Origin: Aquarana catesbeiana
Lineage: Eukaryota; Chordata; Amphibia; Anura; Ranidae
NCBI RefSeq assembly: GCF_042186555.1
Contig: NC_133332.1
Coordinates: 205,064,609 to 205,128,608 of the forward strand
DNA: 64,000 nt
Reading direction: 5' to 3'
Shown here: in pieces, positions 40,101 to 51,022 of the stretch
Layout: each line of letters starts with the position of its first letter
Position numbering within the stretch: position 1 is the stretch's first letter
Translations under genes and position numbers: made by a program
Notes under the pieces: model-generated
The model's database searches: none
Seen by the model: only the letters and a program-made list of their open reading frames with translations
Told to the model about the DNA's origin: nothing

Positions 40101-41257
40101 CCACTTCCTGTCCGGCCTATAGCAGATGGACGGCTGGGCGGTGGTTCAGTTATCCTGACTGGGCGTCATATGATGTCCAGCAGGATAACATGCTGCCATG
40201 CGCCCGCGGGGGGGGCGCATCGCGGCGATCGGTGGAGCGGTGTGTCAGTCTGGCGGAGGCTCTTTACCACGTGATCAGCCGCGTCCAATCACGGCTGATC
40301 ACGATGTCAATAGGAAGTGCCGTTGATTGGCTTTTCCTCACTCGCTACTGACAGACGTGAGTAGAGGAGAGCCGTTTGGCGGCTCTCCTGACAGGGGAGG
40401 TCTGCGCTGATAGTTCATCAGCACAGCCCCCCCTTAGATGACCACACTGGACCACCAGGGATGCCACTAGGACCACCAGGGAAGAGGGCAACATGTGGAT
40501 GGCCAGGTATGTACCCCATGGCCATCCACATGTGCCCAGTCTGTGCCCAATCTGTGCCAATCAGTGCCCACAAATGGGCACTGATTGGCACCATTATATT
40601 TAAGTGATGTCCAGCAATGCCACCCATCAGTGTCATTAGTGCCACCAATCAGTGTCATCAGTGCCACCCATCAGTGTCCATCGGTGCCACCTGTCAGTGC
40701 CCATCAGTGCCCACCTATCAGTGCCCATCCATGCCACCTCAGTGCCACCCATAAGTACCCATCAGTGCCACCCATAAGTACCCATCAATGCTACCTACGA
40801 GTGCCCATCAGTGCCGCCTATGAGTGCCCATCGGTGCCACCTATGAGTGCCCCTTTATCAGTGCCCGTCAGTGCCACCTCATCAGTGCCACCTCATTGGT
40901 GCCACCTCATCGGTGCCCATCAGTGCCACCGTATCAGAGCCCGTCAGTGCAGCCATATCAGTGCCAGTCATTGAAGAAGAAAACGTACTTATTTACAAAA
41001 TTTTTGAACAGAAACAAAGAAAAACGTGTTTTTTTTTCAGAATTTTCGGTCTTTTTTTATTTGTTACGCAAAAAATAAAAACCACAGAGGTGATCAAATA
41101 CCACCAAAAGAAAGCTCTATTTGTAGAAACAAAATGATAAAAAAATTTTTGGGTACAGTGTTGCATGACCGCGCAATTGTCATTCAAATTGCGACAGCGC
41201 TGAAAGCTGAAAATTGGCCTGGGCGGGAAGGTGTCTAAGTGCCTGGTATTGAAGTGG
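40101..41257. mobile_element. TTAA-flanked (piggyBac-like) non-autonomous element, copy 1
   Basis: TTAA lies at 40097-40100 and 41258-41261, with inverted ends CCACTTC / GAAGTGG. TTAA duplication is the piggyBac hallmark. There is no transposase. It contains a CAGTGCCACC-type minisatellite and, near the right end, the blocks ccaaaagaaagctctatttgt and tgcatgaccgcgcaattg, which recur inverted in the element at 43215-44183. Confidence 0.85.
40600..40975. repeat. Minisatellite of CATCAGTGCCACC-type units
   Basis: Irregular 12-21 bp units mixing cagtgccacc, catcagtgccc and ataagtaccc. On the minus strand the units read ggcactgatgggcactga, the same seed seen in three other elements in the window. 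Open frames here (for example 40585-40974) are repeat by-products. Confidence 0.85.
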
Positions 41258-41261
41258 TTAA

Positions 41262-43214
41262 CAGACTTTTGTCTCTAGTGCAGCAATCTCTTGTCACACA
41301 CATCTGTTTATTATGCCAGTCTCTTGTATCACACAGCAGTCTCTGTAGCATTACAGCTCCTCTATTATACCATGATGGTCTTGTTAAAATAAGGCACTGG
41401 TAATAGTGGGTTTTGGGTAGGATCAGCTGCACCTTCTTTATTTCAGTACGTCAGGTCGGTGTGTAGGTTGTATAAGCAAGTTGGAAATGAGCTTTATAGA
41501 AAGAGACATACAACTTCAGCTGCATTCCCTGTAATGTAAAAAAAAAGTGCATCATGTAGTAGGCAAAGCCATTTTTTGTTAGAGGTTTCTGATTTCCACC
41601 AACATCCCATGCTACTATAAATGCATTATACATTCTTCCTCAATTTGCTGCATAATATGGCTTATGCACTTCCTGATTATACAGAATGTTCAGTCTCTAC
41701 TGACCCTCGTTTTACTGAGGAGGGTCTCTTCAATAGAGCAGTTCATAAATGCTCATTCAGAAACTTCTGTAAAACCAATTCCCAGTTGGAGAAACTTGAA
41801 CACGTTTTTTCAGTACACTTCCATTCCTTGTAGCCCCTTCCCACATGTTATATTTACAAAGCTGGCAGAGAGCCAGAAATAGCTGATATATGCAGTGATA
41901 AGACAGAGGACAGCGTACACTCTCCCCTCTTGCTTTTTAGATAATTGGACACTGCCACCATGTAACAATTAAAAGCTGTCCCAGGTATTCCGACACTGAA
42001 ATATCCGTGCTATAATTTTGGATCTCTATCCCTACAATTCCAGCAAACGAATGGCCATAAAGTCTTTAGAAACTGGTGAATTCTGTCTACAAAAGTTGGC
42101 AAAAGTGAGCAGATTACCTTCAAAAAGGATAAAGTATTTATAAAGAATGTTTTCTGAGTCATAAAACATTGTGTTACCTATATCAACCTTTAATAAATAG
42201 GTCTCTCTCTGTTTTAGGAGAAAGGGAAAAGATTGCAGCAGTACACAGTGGAGGGCCAACTTTATACACACCATAAAGATTCATGAGAACACAATGTGAC
42301 CCAACAGAGGCCAGCAATGTGTGAGGGCTGTGAAGGGTCTAAACAAGTCCCCTTTGGCCTGTACACAATGCTTTTGTTGTCTGGGATTGGAATGAACCTA
42401 TTTGTGCTGCAGTTGTTGTATGTCTGTATTTGTGTGAACCCCACTCACACAATATCCACAACCTGCAGCTGCAGATGTCCATTGGTTAAAAAACTGCAGC
42501 AACATTTTAGAATAAAAAATAATGCACATGATTTTTGCAGAATTTTTAGCAGCTGTTAATGTTGACCAGGCTTTTAAGTTGTAGATATGGAATGAAATTA
42601 TGATTGTCAGATGCATGGAATAGTAAGATGTGTACTCCTTTGCTCCCGAGCTGAAAAGCTCAATACACACATGCATTTGACAACGCATTGAAGTTATTTT
42701 CTACTCATGGCACCACCATAAGCAAATAGTGCTGCTGGTAGAATTTGTCTCCACCAGTGCTGCATTTGTCCTCACTAGCAGTTAAGCAGATGGAAACAAT
42801 CTCAGGACAGTGATTAAGGCCACATCAGAACCTAAAGCAGATGTGTGTCCAGCCAATGGAAATTCAAATATTGATATACTGTATTCTCAACAAGAAAATA
42901 AATATTATTTAAAACAAGCCCTCAAAGACCTCTGGAGTAATACATTCATATAAATTTGCAGCAGATGTTGTAGTCTCACTATCTCCTGATAGCTCAGCTC
43001 CACCCTGCCAGCAGCAACTTGCCAGCCATTGAAGTGGTAGCAAGCACCACGTGGTATTGTAATCGTAGCTCCCGTGCGTAGGAGTGACGTCAAAGCGGCT
43101 TGGCTAGTCAAATGTCCGGAGACCACAAACTCGAAAGGAAGACCAGGTTAAGATGAAAGCCCTGGCAGCAGTGACGGCGTGTGGCTGGAGGGCTTAATTT
43201 TAAGGTAAGTCTTA
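41262..43214. other. 1.95 kb with no recognised element or gene
   Basis: No long coding frame, no terminal repeats and no obvious low-complexity tract. It is the longest stretch in the window that I could not link to a repeat, so it may be unique host DNA or an old element. Confidence 0.4.
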
Positions 43215-44183
43215 CCACTTCAGCCCCGGACCATTTGGCTGGCAAAAGACCAGAGCACTTTTTGCGATTTGGCACTGCGTCGCTTTAACTGACAATTGCA
43301 CGGTCGTGCGATGTTACTCCCAAACAAAATTTACGTCCTTTTTTTCCCACAAATAGAGCTTTCTTTTGGTGGTATTTGATCAACTTTGCGGTTTTTATTT
43401 TTTGCGCTATAAACAAAAAATAGCGACAATTTAGAAAGAAACGCATTATTTTTTACTTTTTGCTATAATAAATATCCCCAAAAAATATATAAAAAAACAT
43501 TTTTTTCCTCAGTTTAGGCTGATACGTATTCTTCTACATATTTTTGGTAAAAAAAAACACTAAGCGTTTATTGATTAGTTTGCGCAAAAGTTATAGCGTC
43601 TACAAAATAGGGGATAGAGTTATGGCATTTTTATTAATAATTTTTTTTACTAGTAATAGCGATGATCAGCGATTTTTATCATGACTGCGACATTATGGCG
43701 GAAAGATCGGACACTTTTGGCACTATTTTGGGACCATTCACATTTATACAGCAATCAGTGCGATTAAAAATGCATTGATTACTGTGTAAATGTGACCGGC
43801 AGTGAAGGGGTTAACCAGGAGGGGGCGGTGTAGGGGTTAAGTGTGTCGTAGGGAGTGATTCTAACTGTGGGGGGGATGGGCTATGTGTGACATGACACTG
43901 ATCACTGCTCCCGATTACAGGGAGCTGCGATCAGTGTCAGTGTCACCAGGCAGAACGGGGAAATGCTTGGTTACATCAGCATTTCCCCGTTCATCCTCTC
44001 TGTGAGACGATCGCGGGTATCCCCGTGGACATCGAGTCCGCGGGACCCGCGATCGCACTCACGGAGCTTGTGGCGGCACGCGCACCCACAAGCCGCATCT
44101 TGAAGGGCAACGTACAGGTACGTTAGTATGCCTGTACGTGTCCTTCTGCCCACGTATATCGGCGTGAGCCGGTTGGCAAGAGG
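43215..44183. mobile_element. TTAA-type (piggyBac-like) non-autonomous element, copy 2, inverted
   Basis: Left end CCACTTCAGCCCCGGACC follows a mutated TTAc; the right end ...GGCAAGAGG precedes TTAA (44184-44187). The block caattgcacggtcgtgcg ... acaaatagagctttcttttggtgg is the reverse of the right part of the element at 40101-41257. Non-coding; a hairpin-rich right arm with CpGs (44000-44080). Confidence 0.8.
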
Positions 44184-44187
44184 TTAA

Positions 44188-44527
44188 TAATGTGCTAGTA
44201 TACGATGTGTATGCCCTGAACTTCCAAGGGAAAGGAGTTTCTTTTTTTTTTACTGCTTTTAAAGTAATAGTTTTGGATAGAGTGGACTGGGATTAGAATA
44301 TCTGTCAGGTTTATTTTTTGCTCTCTTTGCCTACCCCTGTTATATTCACCTTTCTATTTTTCTGTTTACCATTCTCACTAAAAGTAAAAGTGAAAGTTTT
44401 GGCTTATCACCAGAACAAGAATTGAGGGAGCATCTTCTAATGGGGACACTAGTCCTGGTAATAACCAGGGATTCCCTCTTTTTAGAGGGATTTCCTCTTA
44501 CTCCCTGTTTTGACTATGGGACAGAAG
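44188..44527. other. No gene seen
   Basis: AT-rich, no recognised repeat. A local inverted motif ccctctttttagaggga lies at 44473-44489. Confidence 0.3.
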
Positions 44528-44530
44528 TTA

Positions 44531-44998
44531 AAGCGGAGTTCTACCGGAAAAAAAAAAAGAAAAGTCAGCAGCTACAAATACTGTAGCTGCTGACTTTTAA
44601 TATATGGACACTTACCTGCCCAGGGCGCCCGCGATGTCCTCACAAAAAGCCGATCTGTCCCTCGGCTCCCAGGTGGAGGTGCCAGGATCTTCGGTAAGGG
44701 AATCAGGAAGTGAAGCCTTGCGGCTTCACAGCCTGGTTCCCTACTGCGCATGCGCAATCTCACTGGTCTCTGCTGTCTTCTGGGACCTGTGTGTCTCCCA
44801 GAAGACAGTGGGGGAGACGGAGGAGGGGCTGGACATGACGTAGATAGCCGCGGATACTGCAGCGATCTATGCCCGGAAGTGGGAGCAAATACCTGGATTA
44901 TACAGGTATCTGCTCCCCCCTGAAAGGTGCCAAATGTAATACCGGAGGAGGGGAGAAATCCGAAAAGTGGAAGTTCAGTTTTTGGGTGGAACTCCATT
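44531..44998. mobile_element. TTA-flanked (Harbinger-like) MITE, 468 bp
   Basis: TTA at 44528-44530 and 44999-45001. Terminal inverted repeats are AAGCGGAGTTCTACC and GGTGGAACTCCATT. Just inside the left end is a perfect 17-bp hairpin (44559-44575 with 44582-44598). The 3-bp TWA-type duplication suggests PIF/Harbinger. Non-coding. Confidence 0.8.
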
Positions 44999-45520
44999 TT
45001 AAGGAGAAATTATGAAAGTTGTGAAATTTGAGTATGAATTGTTCCACAGAGGCTATAAATACGAATCAGTGAAGGCTTTTTTTTAACCACTTCCCACCCA
45101 GGCCAATTTTGGCACTTCGCTCCTACATGTAAAAATCATCATTTTTTTTCCCCTAGAAAATTACTCAGAACTCCCAACCATTATACAGCGGGGACGGAAA
45201 GTATTCAGACCCCCTTAAATTTTTCACTCTTTGTTATATTGCAACCATTTGCTAAAATCATTTAAGTTCATTTTTTTCCTCATTAATGTACACACAGCAC
45301 CCCAGATTGACAGAAAAACACTGAGTTGTTGACATTTTTGCAGATTTATTAAAAAAGAAAAACTGAAATATCACATGGTCCTAAGTATTCAGACCCTTTG
45401 CTGTGACACTCATATACCGTATTTATCGGCGTATAACACGCACTTTTTTCCCCTTAAAATCAGGGGAAAGTCACAGGTGCGTGTTATACGCCGATCCCCT
45501 GCGATCCCGTGGTGTCAAAA

Positions 45521-45798
45521 CTTCAAAATCGCTGACCGCGATTTGAAAATGGCGCCGCCGGCGCCAAAATACACAGAGCCGGTCCTCGGCTCTTTCCGGC
45601 GGCTCTCGTTCATTTTCGGCTCCACTCGTAGTCCCGAGCGGAGCTATCCGAACCTACTCGGCTAGGTTCGGATAGCTCCGCTCGGGACTACGAGTGGAGC
45701 CGAAAATGAACGAGAGCCGCCGGAAAGAGCCGAGGACCGGCTCTGTGTATTTCGGCGCCGGCGGCGCCATTTTCAAATCGCGGTCGGCGATTTTGAAG
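45521..45798. repeat. Near-perfect palindrome, about 136-bp arms
   Basis: cttcaaaatcgctgaccgcg at 45521-45540 pairs with 45779-45798, and pairing continues to cgaaccta / taggttcg at 45649-45670. Only about two mismatches were seen by eye; the unpaired centre is six bases (ctcggc, 45657-45662). Very GC-rich. It would form a long hairpin in single-stranded DNA or RNA. Confidence 0.93.
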
Positions 45799-45837
45799 CC
45801 CAATATGGCAGGGACAGGGGATCGACGGCTTCAATGG

Positions 45838-46095
45838 GGCAAGGCTGCACTGGGGAAGGCTGCACTGGGGAAGGCTGCACTGACAAGGCTGCACTGGGGA
45901 AGGCTGCACTGACAAGGCTGCACTGGGGAAGGCTGCACTGACAAGGCTGCACTGGGGAAGTCTGCACTGGGGAAGTCTGCACTGGGGAAGGCTGCACTGG
46001 GGAAGGCTGCACTGGGGAAGGCTGCACTGACATGGCTGCACTGACATGGCTGCACTGACATGGCTGCACTGGGGCAAGGCTGCACTGAGAAGGCT
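45838..46095. repeat. 14-15 bp minisatellite (GCTGCACTGGGGAAG), about 17 units
   Basis: Units alternate gctgcactggggaag, gctgcactgacaag and gctgcactgacatg. All reading frames over it are repeat by-products. Confidence 0.92.
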
Positions 46096-46376
46096 GCAAT
46101 GATGGGCATTTAAATGTAAGTTTTTTTCCCTTCAACTTCCCTCCTAAAAGTTTTTTTTCCTTAAAATTCCCTCCTAAATTGGGGTGCGTGTTATACGCCG
46201 GCGCGTGTTATACGCCGATAAATACGGTATTTAACTCAGGTGCTGTCCATTTCTTCTGATCATCCTTGAGATGGTTCTACACCTTCATTTGAGTCCAGCT
46301 GTGTTTGATTATACTGATTGGACTTGATTAGGAAAGCCACACACCTGTCTATATAAGACCTTACAGCTCACAGTGC

Positions 46377-47416
46377 ATGTCAGAGCAAATGAGAATCATG
46401 AGGTCAAAGGAACTGCCTGAAGAGCTCAGAGACAGAATTGTGGCAAGGCACAGATCTGGCCAAGGTTACAAAAAAAATTCTGCTGCACTTAAGGTTCCTA
46501 AGAGCACAGTGGCCTCCATAATTCTTAAATGGAACACGTTTGGGACGACCAGAACCCTTCCTAGAGCTGGCCGTTCGGCCAAGCTGAGTTATCGGGGGGA
46601 GAAGAGCCTTGGTGAGAGAGGTAAAGAAGAATTCCAGAGATGCAGTCGGGAGATGGGAGAAAGTTGTAGAAAGTCAACCATCACTGCAGCCTTCCACCAG
46701 TCGGGGCCTTATGGCAGAGTGGCCCGACGTAAGCCTCTCCTCGGTGCAAGACACATGACAGCCCACATGGAGTTTGCTAAAAAAACACCTGAAGGACTCC
46801 AAGATGGTGAGAAATAAGATTCTTTGGTCTGATGAGACCAAAATAGAACTTTTTGGCCTTTTCTAAGCGGTATGTCTGGAGAAAACCAGGCACTGCTCAC
46901 CACCTGTCCAATACAGTCCCAACAGTGAAGCATGGTGGCGGCAGCATCATGCTGTGGGGGTGTTTTTCAGCTGCAGGGACAGAACGACTGGTTGCATTAG
47001 AGGGAAAGATGAATGCGGCCAAGTACAGGGATATCCTGGACGAAAAACTTCTACAGAGTGCTCAGGACCTCAGACTGGGCCGAAGGTTTACCTTCCAACA
47101 AGACAGTGACCCTAAGCACACAGCTAAAATAACGAAGGAGTGGCTTCACAACAACTCCGTGACTGTTCTTGAATGGCCCAGCCAGAGCCCTGACTTAAAC
47201 CCAATTGAGCATCTCTGGAGAGACCTAAAAATGGCTGTCCACCAACGTTTACCATCCAACCTGACAGAACTGGAGAGGATCTGCAAGGAGGAATGGCAGA
47301 GGATCCCCAAATCCAGGTGTGAAAAACTTGTTGCATCTTTCCCAAAAAGACTCATGGCTGTATTAGATCAAAAGGGTGCTTCTACTAAGTACTGTGCAAA
47401 GGGTCGGAATACTTAG
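46377..47416 (+). pseudogene. Tc1-like transposase, family A copy 2 (frameshifted)
   Basis: It starts MSEQMRIM as in copy 1. A +1 base in a G run (about 46594-46600) and a net 22-base loss (about 46632) nearly compensate each other. The frame breaks at the same seven-A run as in copy 1 (46779-46785) and again by a 2-base loss near 46860. From there an open 188-codon frame (46853-47416) carries GGGSIMLWGCFSAAGT, QQDSDPKHTA and SPDLNPIEHLW. The normal stop codon is lost, so it runs nine codons into the terminal repeat. The DDE residues are all present but in separate frames. Confidence 0.92.
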
Positions 47417-49124
47417 GACCATGTGATATTTCAGTTTTTCTTTTTTTAATAAATCTGAAAAAAAGTCAACGATTCTGTGTTTTTCTGTCAATATGGGGTG
47501 CTGTGTGTACATTAATGAGGAAAAAAATGAACTTTTAAATGATTTTAGCAAATGGCTGCAATATAACAAAGAGTGAAAAACTGAAGGGGGTCGGAATACG
47601 TTCCGTCCTCACTGTATATGTTTTTTTAGCAGAGACCATAGGGAATAAAACGGCGGTCGTTGCAACTGTTTATGTCACGTTCTTTGCACAGCGTTTTTTT
47701 ATGGAAAAAAAAAACAGTAACGTTAGCCCAATTTTTTTGTATAATGTGAAAGATGATGTTACGCCGAGTAAATAGATACCTAACATGTCACGCTTTAAAA
47801 TTGCGCACACTCTTTGAATGGTGCCAAACTTTGGTACTTAAAAATCTCCATAGACGAAGCTTTACCATTTTTTACAGGTTACCTGTTTAGCGTTACAGAT
47901 AAGGTCTTGGGCGAGAATTATTGATCTTGCTCTAACGCACGTGGCAATACCTCACATGTGTGATTTGAATGCCGTTTACATATGTGGGTGCGACTTACGT
48001 ATGGGTTTGCTTCTTTATGTGGGGACAGGGGTGCTTTGAAATGTATTTATTTTTATTCTTTATTTTACTTTTTCTTTTATTTTTTTTTATACGTTTTCTC
48101 TTTAAAAATTGTATTTTTTATCACTTTTATTACTATTACAAGGAATGTAAACATCTCTTGCAATAGGAATAGTGCGTAACAGGTCCTCTTTATGGAGAGA
48201 TGTGGGGTCAATAAGACCCCACATCTCTTCTCCAGGCTGGAAAGACTGAGATAAAAAATAAACTCTCTCTGCTTTTCCAGCCGCGTCCCTGGCATTGTTT
48301 ACTTACGCCGGACGTGACATCATAACGTAGCGCCCAGGCCTCCGAAGGTCATAGACATAATGGGACCATCTGGTCACCGGAAATCTCTATGCTCAACTTC
48401 CGGTGACTGATTTGTTCTCCGGCTCGCTGATCGCAGGAGCTAACCGGGAGAAGCACTGGAGGGCAACGGGAGTAGAGGGACGTCCCTTCAGCCTGTAAGA
48501 ACGATCAAATGGCTGAACTGTCGTTATGATTGTTCTTATGTGCACAGAATCGCTGGCTGAGCAGTGAAATTTACATGTACAGTAATGCATAGTTGCCAAC
48601 ATTGGGAAAAAAAAATTCGGGACACTTTTTTTGGCTGTAGGCGGAGTCAGGCTATAATTAGGGGGCGGGGCATGCGATAGTAGGCGGGGCATAGGAAAAC
48701 GGAAAAATGGGCGTGGTTTACGTGAAATAGTGGGCGTAGCTTACATGGGCGTGGCTAAATGGGGTGTGGTTAGAGTCTGAGATGAATGAGGGATGCAGAG
48801 GGAAAGGGGGGTAGAGGGATGGAGGGACAGCAGACCCAGATCCTACACCATAATAGCAATGTGTATTCCAGAGTTTAATAATCAGCAGATAAAGATACTC
48901 CAAACACCTGGTGTTAGCACTTCAATCATCCCGGCACCATGGTTGTTATAATGTCAGGATGATTGAAGCGCATTATTACTATTATTACATTGTAATATAA
49001 ATAATGAAATCATTCAACTCACCATAATGCAGAATCAGTGGGACCCCTGAGCGTGTCACCTGCCACGTCACCTGCCACCAGATGCCATCAGGTTCCCCCA
49101 GCAGAGTCTGTCCTTACATAAGGT

Positions 49125-50365
49125 GCCCCCAGCAGAGGGGGGAGAAGGGGGTGCAGGTATGTTGGTGACACAGGGGGGAGAGGGGGGTGCAGGTATGTTG
49201 GTGACACAGGGGGGAGAGGGGGGTGCAGGTATGGTGGTGACACAGGGGGGTGCAGGTATGGTGGTGACACAGGGGGGTGCAGGTATGGTGGTGACACAAG
49301 GGGGTGCAGGTATGGTGGTGACACAGGGGGGTGCAGGTATGGTGGTGACACAGGGGGGGAGAGGGGGGTGCAGGTATGGTGGTGACACAGGGGGGGAGAG
49401 GGGGGTGCAGGTATGGTGGTGACACAGGGGGGGAGAGGGGGGTGCAGGTATGGTGGTGACACAGGGGGGGAGAGGGGGGTGCAGGTATGGTGGTGACACG
49501 GGGGGAGAGGGGGGTGCAGGTATGGTGGTGACACAGGGGGGGAGAGGGGGGTGCAGGTATGGTGGTGACACAGGGGGGGAGAGGGGGGTGCAGGTATGGT
49601 GGTGACACAGGGGGGGAGAGGGGGGTGCAGGTATGGTGGTGACACGGGGGGGGGAGAGGGGCGGTGCAGGTATGGTGGTGACACAGGGGGGGGAGAGGGG
49701 GGTGCAGGTATGGTGGTGACACAGGGGGGGGAGAGGGGGGTGCAGGTATGGTGGTGACACAGGGGGGGAGAGGGGGGTGCAGGTATGGTGGTGACACAGG
49801 GGGGGAGAGGGGGGTGCAGGTATGGTGGTGACACAGGGGGGGAGGGGGGTGCAGGTATGGTGGTGACACGGGGGGGAGAGGGCGGTGCAGGTATGGTGGT
49901 GACACAGGGGGGGGGAGAGGGGGGTGCAGGTATGGTGGTGACACAGGGGGGGAGAGGGGGGTGCAGGTATGGTGGTGACACAGGGGGGGAGAGGGGGGTG
50001 CAGGTATGGTGGTGACACAGGGGGGAGAGGGGGGTGCAGGTATGGTGGTGACACAGGGGGGGAGAGGGGGGTGCAGGTATGGTGGTGACACGGGGGGGAG
50101 AGGGGGGTGCAGGTATGGTGGTGACACGGGGGGAGAGGGCGGGGCAGGTATGGTGGTGACACAGGGGGGGGAGAGGGGGGTGCAGGTATGGTGGTGACAC
50201 AGGGGGGGAGAGGGGGGTGCAGGTATGGTGGTGACACAGGGGGGAGGGGGGTGCAGGTATGGTGGTGACACAGGGGGGAGGGGGGTGCAGGTATGTTGGT
50301 GACACAGGGGGGAGGGGGGAATCAGGTATGGTGGTGACACGGGGGGAGAGGGGTGCAGGTATGGT
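49125..50365 (+). repeat. G-rich minisatellite, ~36-38 bp unit, about 33 copies
   Basis: The unit is approximately gggggagaggggggtgcag plus gtatggtggtgacaca, with variable G-run length. Both strands stay open in all frames (up to 472 codons, Pro/His-rich on the minus strand), a direct result of the repeat. The plus strand has dense G runs able to form G-quadruplexes. Confidence 0.95.
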
Positions 50366-50684
50366 GGTGACATGGTGTGCAAGAGGGGAGCCAGGACCAT
50401 CAATGTCCCCAGCCAGCGGAGCCCCAGTCCATCCATGCTGGACCTCAGCCTTTGAGAAGTGTACTGCAGGGAAAGCTCCAAGCCTCCCATACACTGAGTA
50501 CACCCCCTCCCCCTATCTCTCTTCTCCCCCACTACACTGACAGGCCACTACTCACAGGACAGACAACTCCTGAACAGCCAGATGAAAGCCTCCCTTCTTC
50601 CCTCCCGTCACTCCCACTATTCCTCAGAGCTCCGTTGGACACACGGGGGCGGAGGGTGATGGCAGTGGAGGCTGATCACGTCTT

Positions 50685-50821
50685 CCTTGTGTTCAGTGTA
50701 GAGCGGGGAGGGGTTGCCAATCCCTCCAGCCAATAGGCTTCAGTGTACAATAGAATTTTCTATTTGTACACTGAAGAGAGAAGCGGATTGGCTGCCCCTC
50801 TCCCCTGCACTGAACACAAGG
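50685..50821. repeat. Imperfect palindrome, ~60-bp arms
   Basis: ccttgtgttcagtg (50685) pairs with cactgaacacaagg (ends 50821). The inner pair cttcagtgtacaa / ttgtacactgaag surrounds the centre near 50757. A few bases of length difference separate the arms. Confidence 0.85.
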
Positions 50822-51022
50822 GGAACTTTGTGACTGACTCGTGGAGGCAACGGCGGCCATTTTTGTGGAGCCGTTGCCGTTTTTTACAAAAACACTCACG
50901 ATTTTCTCGGGACAAACCCCAAAAATTCGGGAAAACACCCGGGACAAAATTAAATCGGGACAAGGGTCCCAAAATCGGGATTGTCCCGGGAAAATCGGGA
51001 CTGTTGGCAACTATGAGTAATG

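Larger units (their letters stand above)
45417..46227. mobile_element. TA-flanked MITE with a 278-bp palindrome, inserted in a Tc1 element
   Basis: Inverted ends CCGTATTTATCGGCGTATAA (left) and its complement (right, ending ATAAATACGG at 46227) share about 25 bp perfectly. The right arm has an extra copy of gcgcgtgttatacgccg. TA lies at 45415-45416 and 46228-46229. The intact site is visible in Tc1 copy 1 (ctcatatatttaactc near 8214), showing a clean TA duplication. Contents in order: palindrome, then a 14-15 bp minisatellite. Non-coding. Confidence 0.9.
45186..47614 (+). mobile_element. Tc1-like DNA transposon, family A, copy 2, split by a MITE
   Basis: Begins CAGCGGGGACGGAAAGTATT and ends ...CCGTCCTCACTG, with TA at 45184-45185 and 47615-47616. 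Without the MITE at 45417-46227 and its TA it measures about 1616 bp, close to the 1634 bp of the copy at 7990. Outer and inner direct repeats are kept. Confidence 0.94.
45087..48580. mobile_element. TTAA-type element, copy 3, interrupted by a Tc1 element; right end uncertain
   Basis: TTAA (45083-45086) is followed by CCACTTCCCACCCAGGCC, the family start. About 100 bp later the Tc1 element at 45186-47614 interrupts it at a TA. Sequence typical of this family resumes after 47617 (AT-rich body, then a hairpin at 48196-48228, then a GC-rich arm near 48340-48480). No GTGGTTAA end is visible before the next element starts at 48588, so the right end is lost or changed. Confidence 0.6.
48588..51015. 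mobile_element. Inverted-repeat DNA element, 2.4 kb, non-autonomous
   Basis: Left end CATAGTTGCCAACATTGGG and right end GTTGGCAACTATG are inverted. agtaatg is repeated exactly on both sides (48581-48587 and 51016-51022). Near both ends are tcgggac/gtcccg motifs. A 7-8 bp duplication would fit a hAT-like element, but the superfamily is not certain. The interior is GGGCGTGG-rich, then a large minisatellite, then a ~137-bp imperfect palindrome. Confidence 0.8.

Noticed and set aside
40585..41137. ORFs rich in Pro/Val/Ser/His in a TTAA element
   Set aside because: By-product of the CAGTGCCACC minisatellite.
45688..46135. ORFs of 72-129 codons rich in Cys/Ser/Gln
   Set aside because: They span the palindrome and the 14-15 bp minisatellite of a non-coding MITE.
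49125..50365. CRISPR-like regular array
   Set aside because: Units are contiguous with no unique spacers, the context is eukaryotic and no cas genes exist. It is a minisatellite.
49068..50532. ORFs of 389-472 codons, Pro/His-rich on minus and Gly-rich on plus
   Set aside because: Generated by the ~37-bp G-rich minisatellite; all frames on both strands are open and the peptides just permute the unit.
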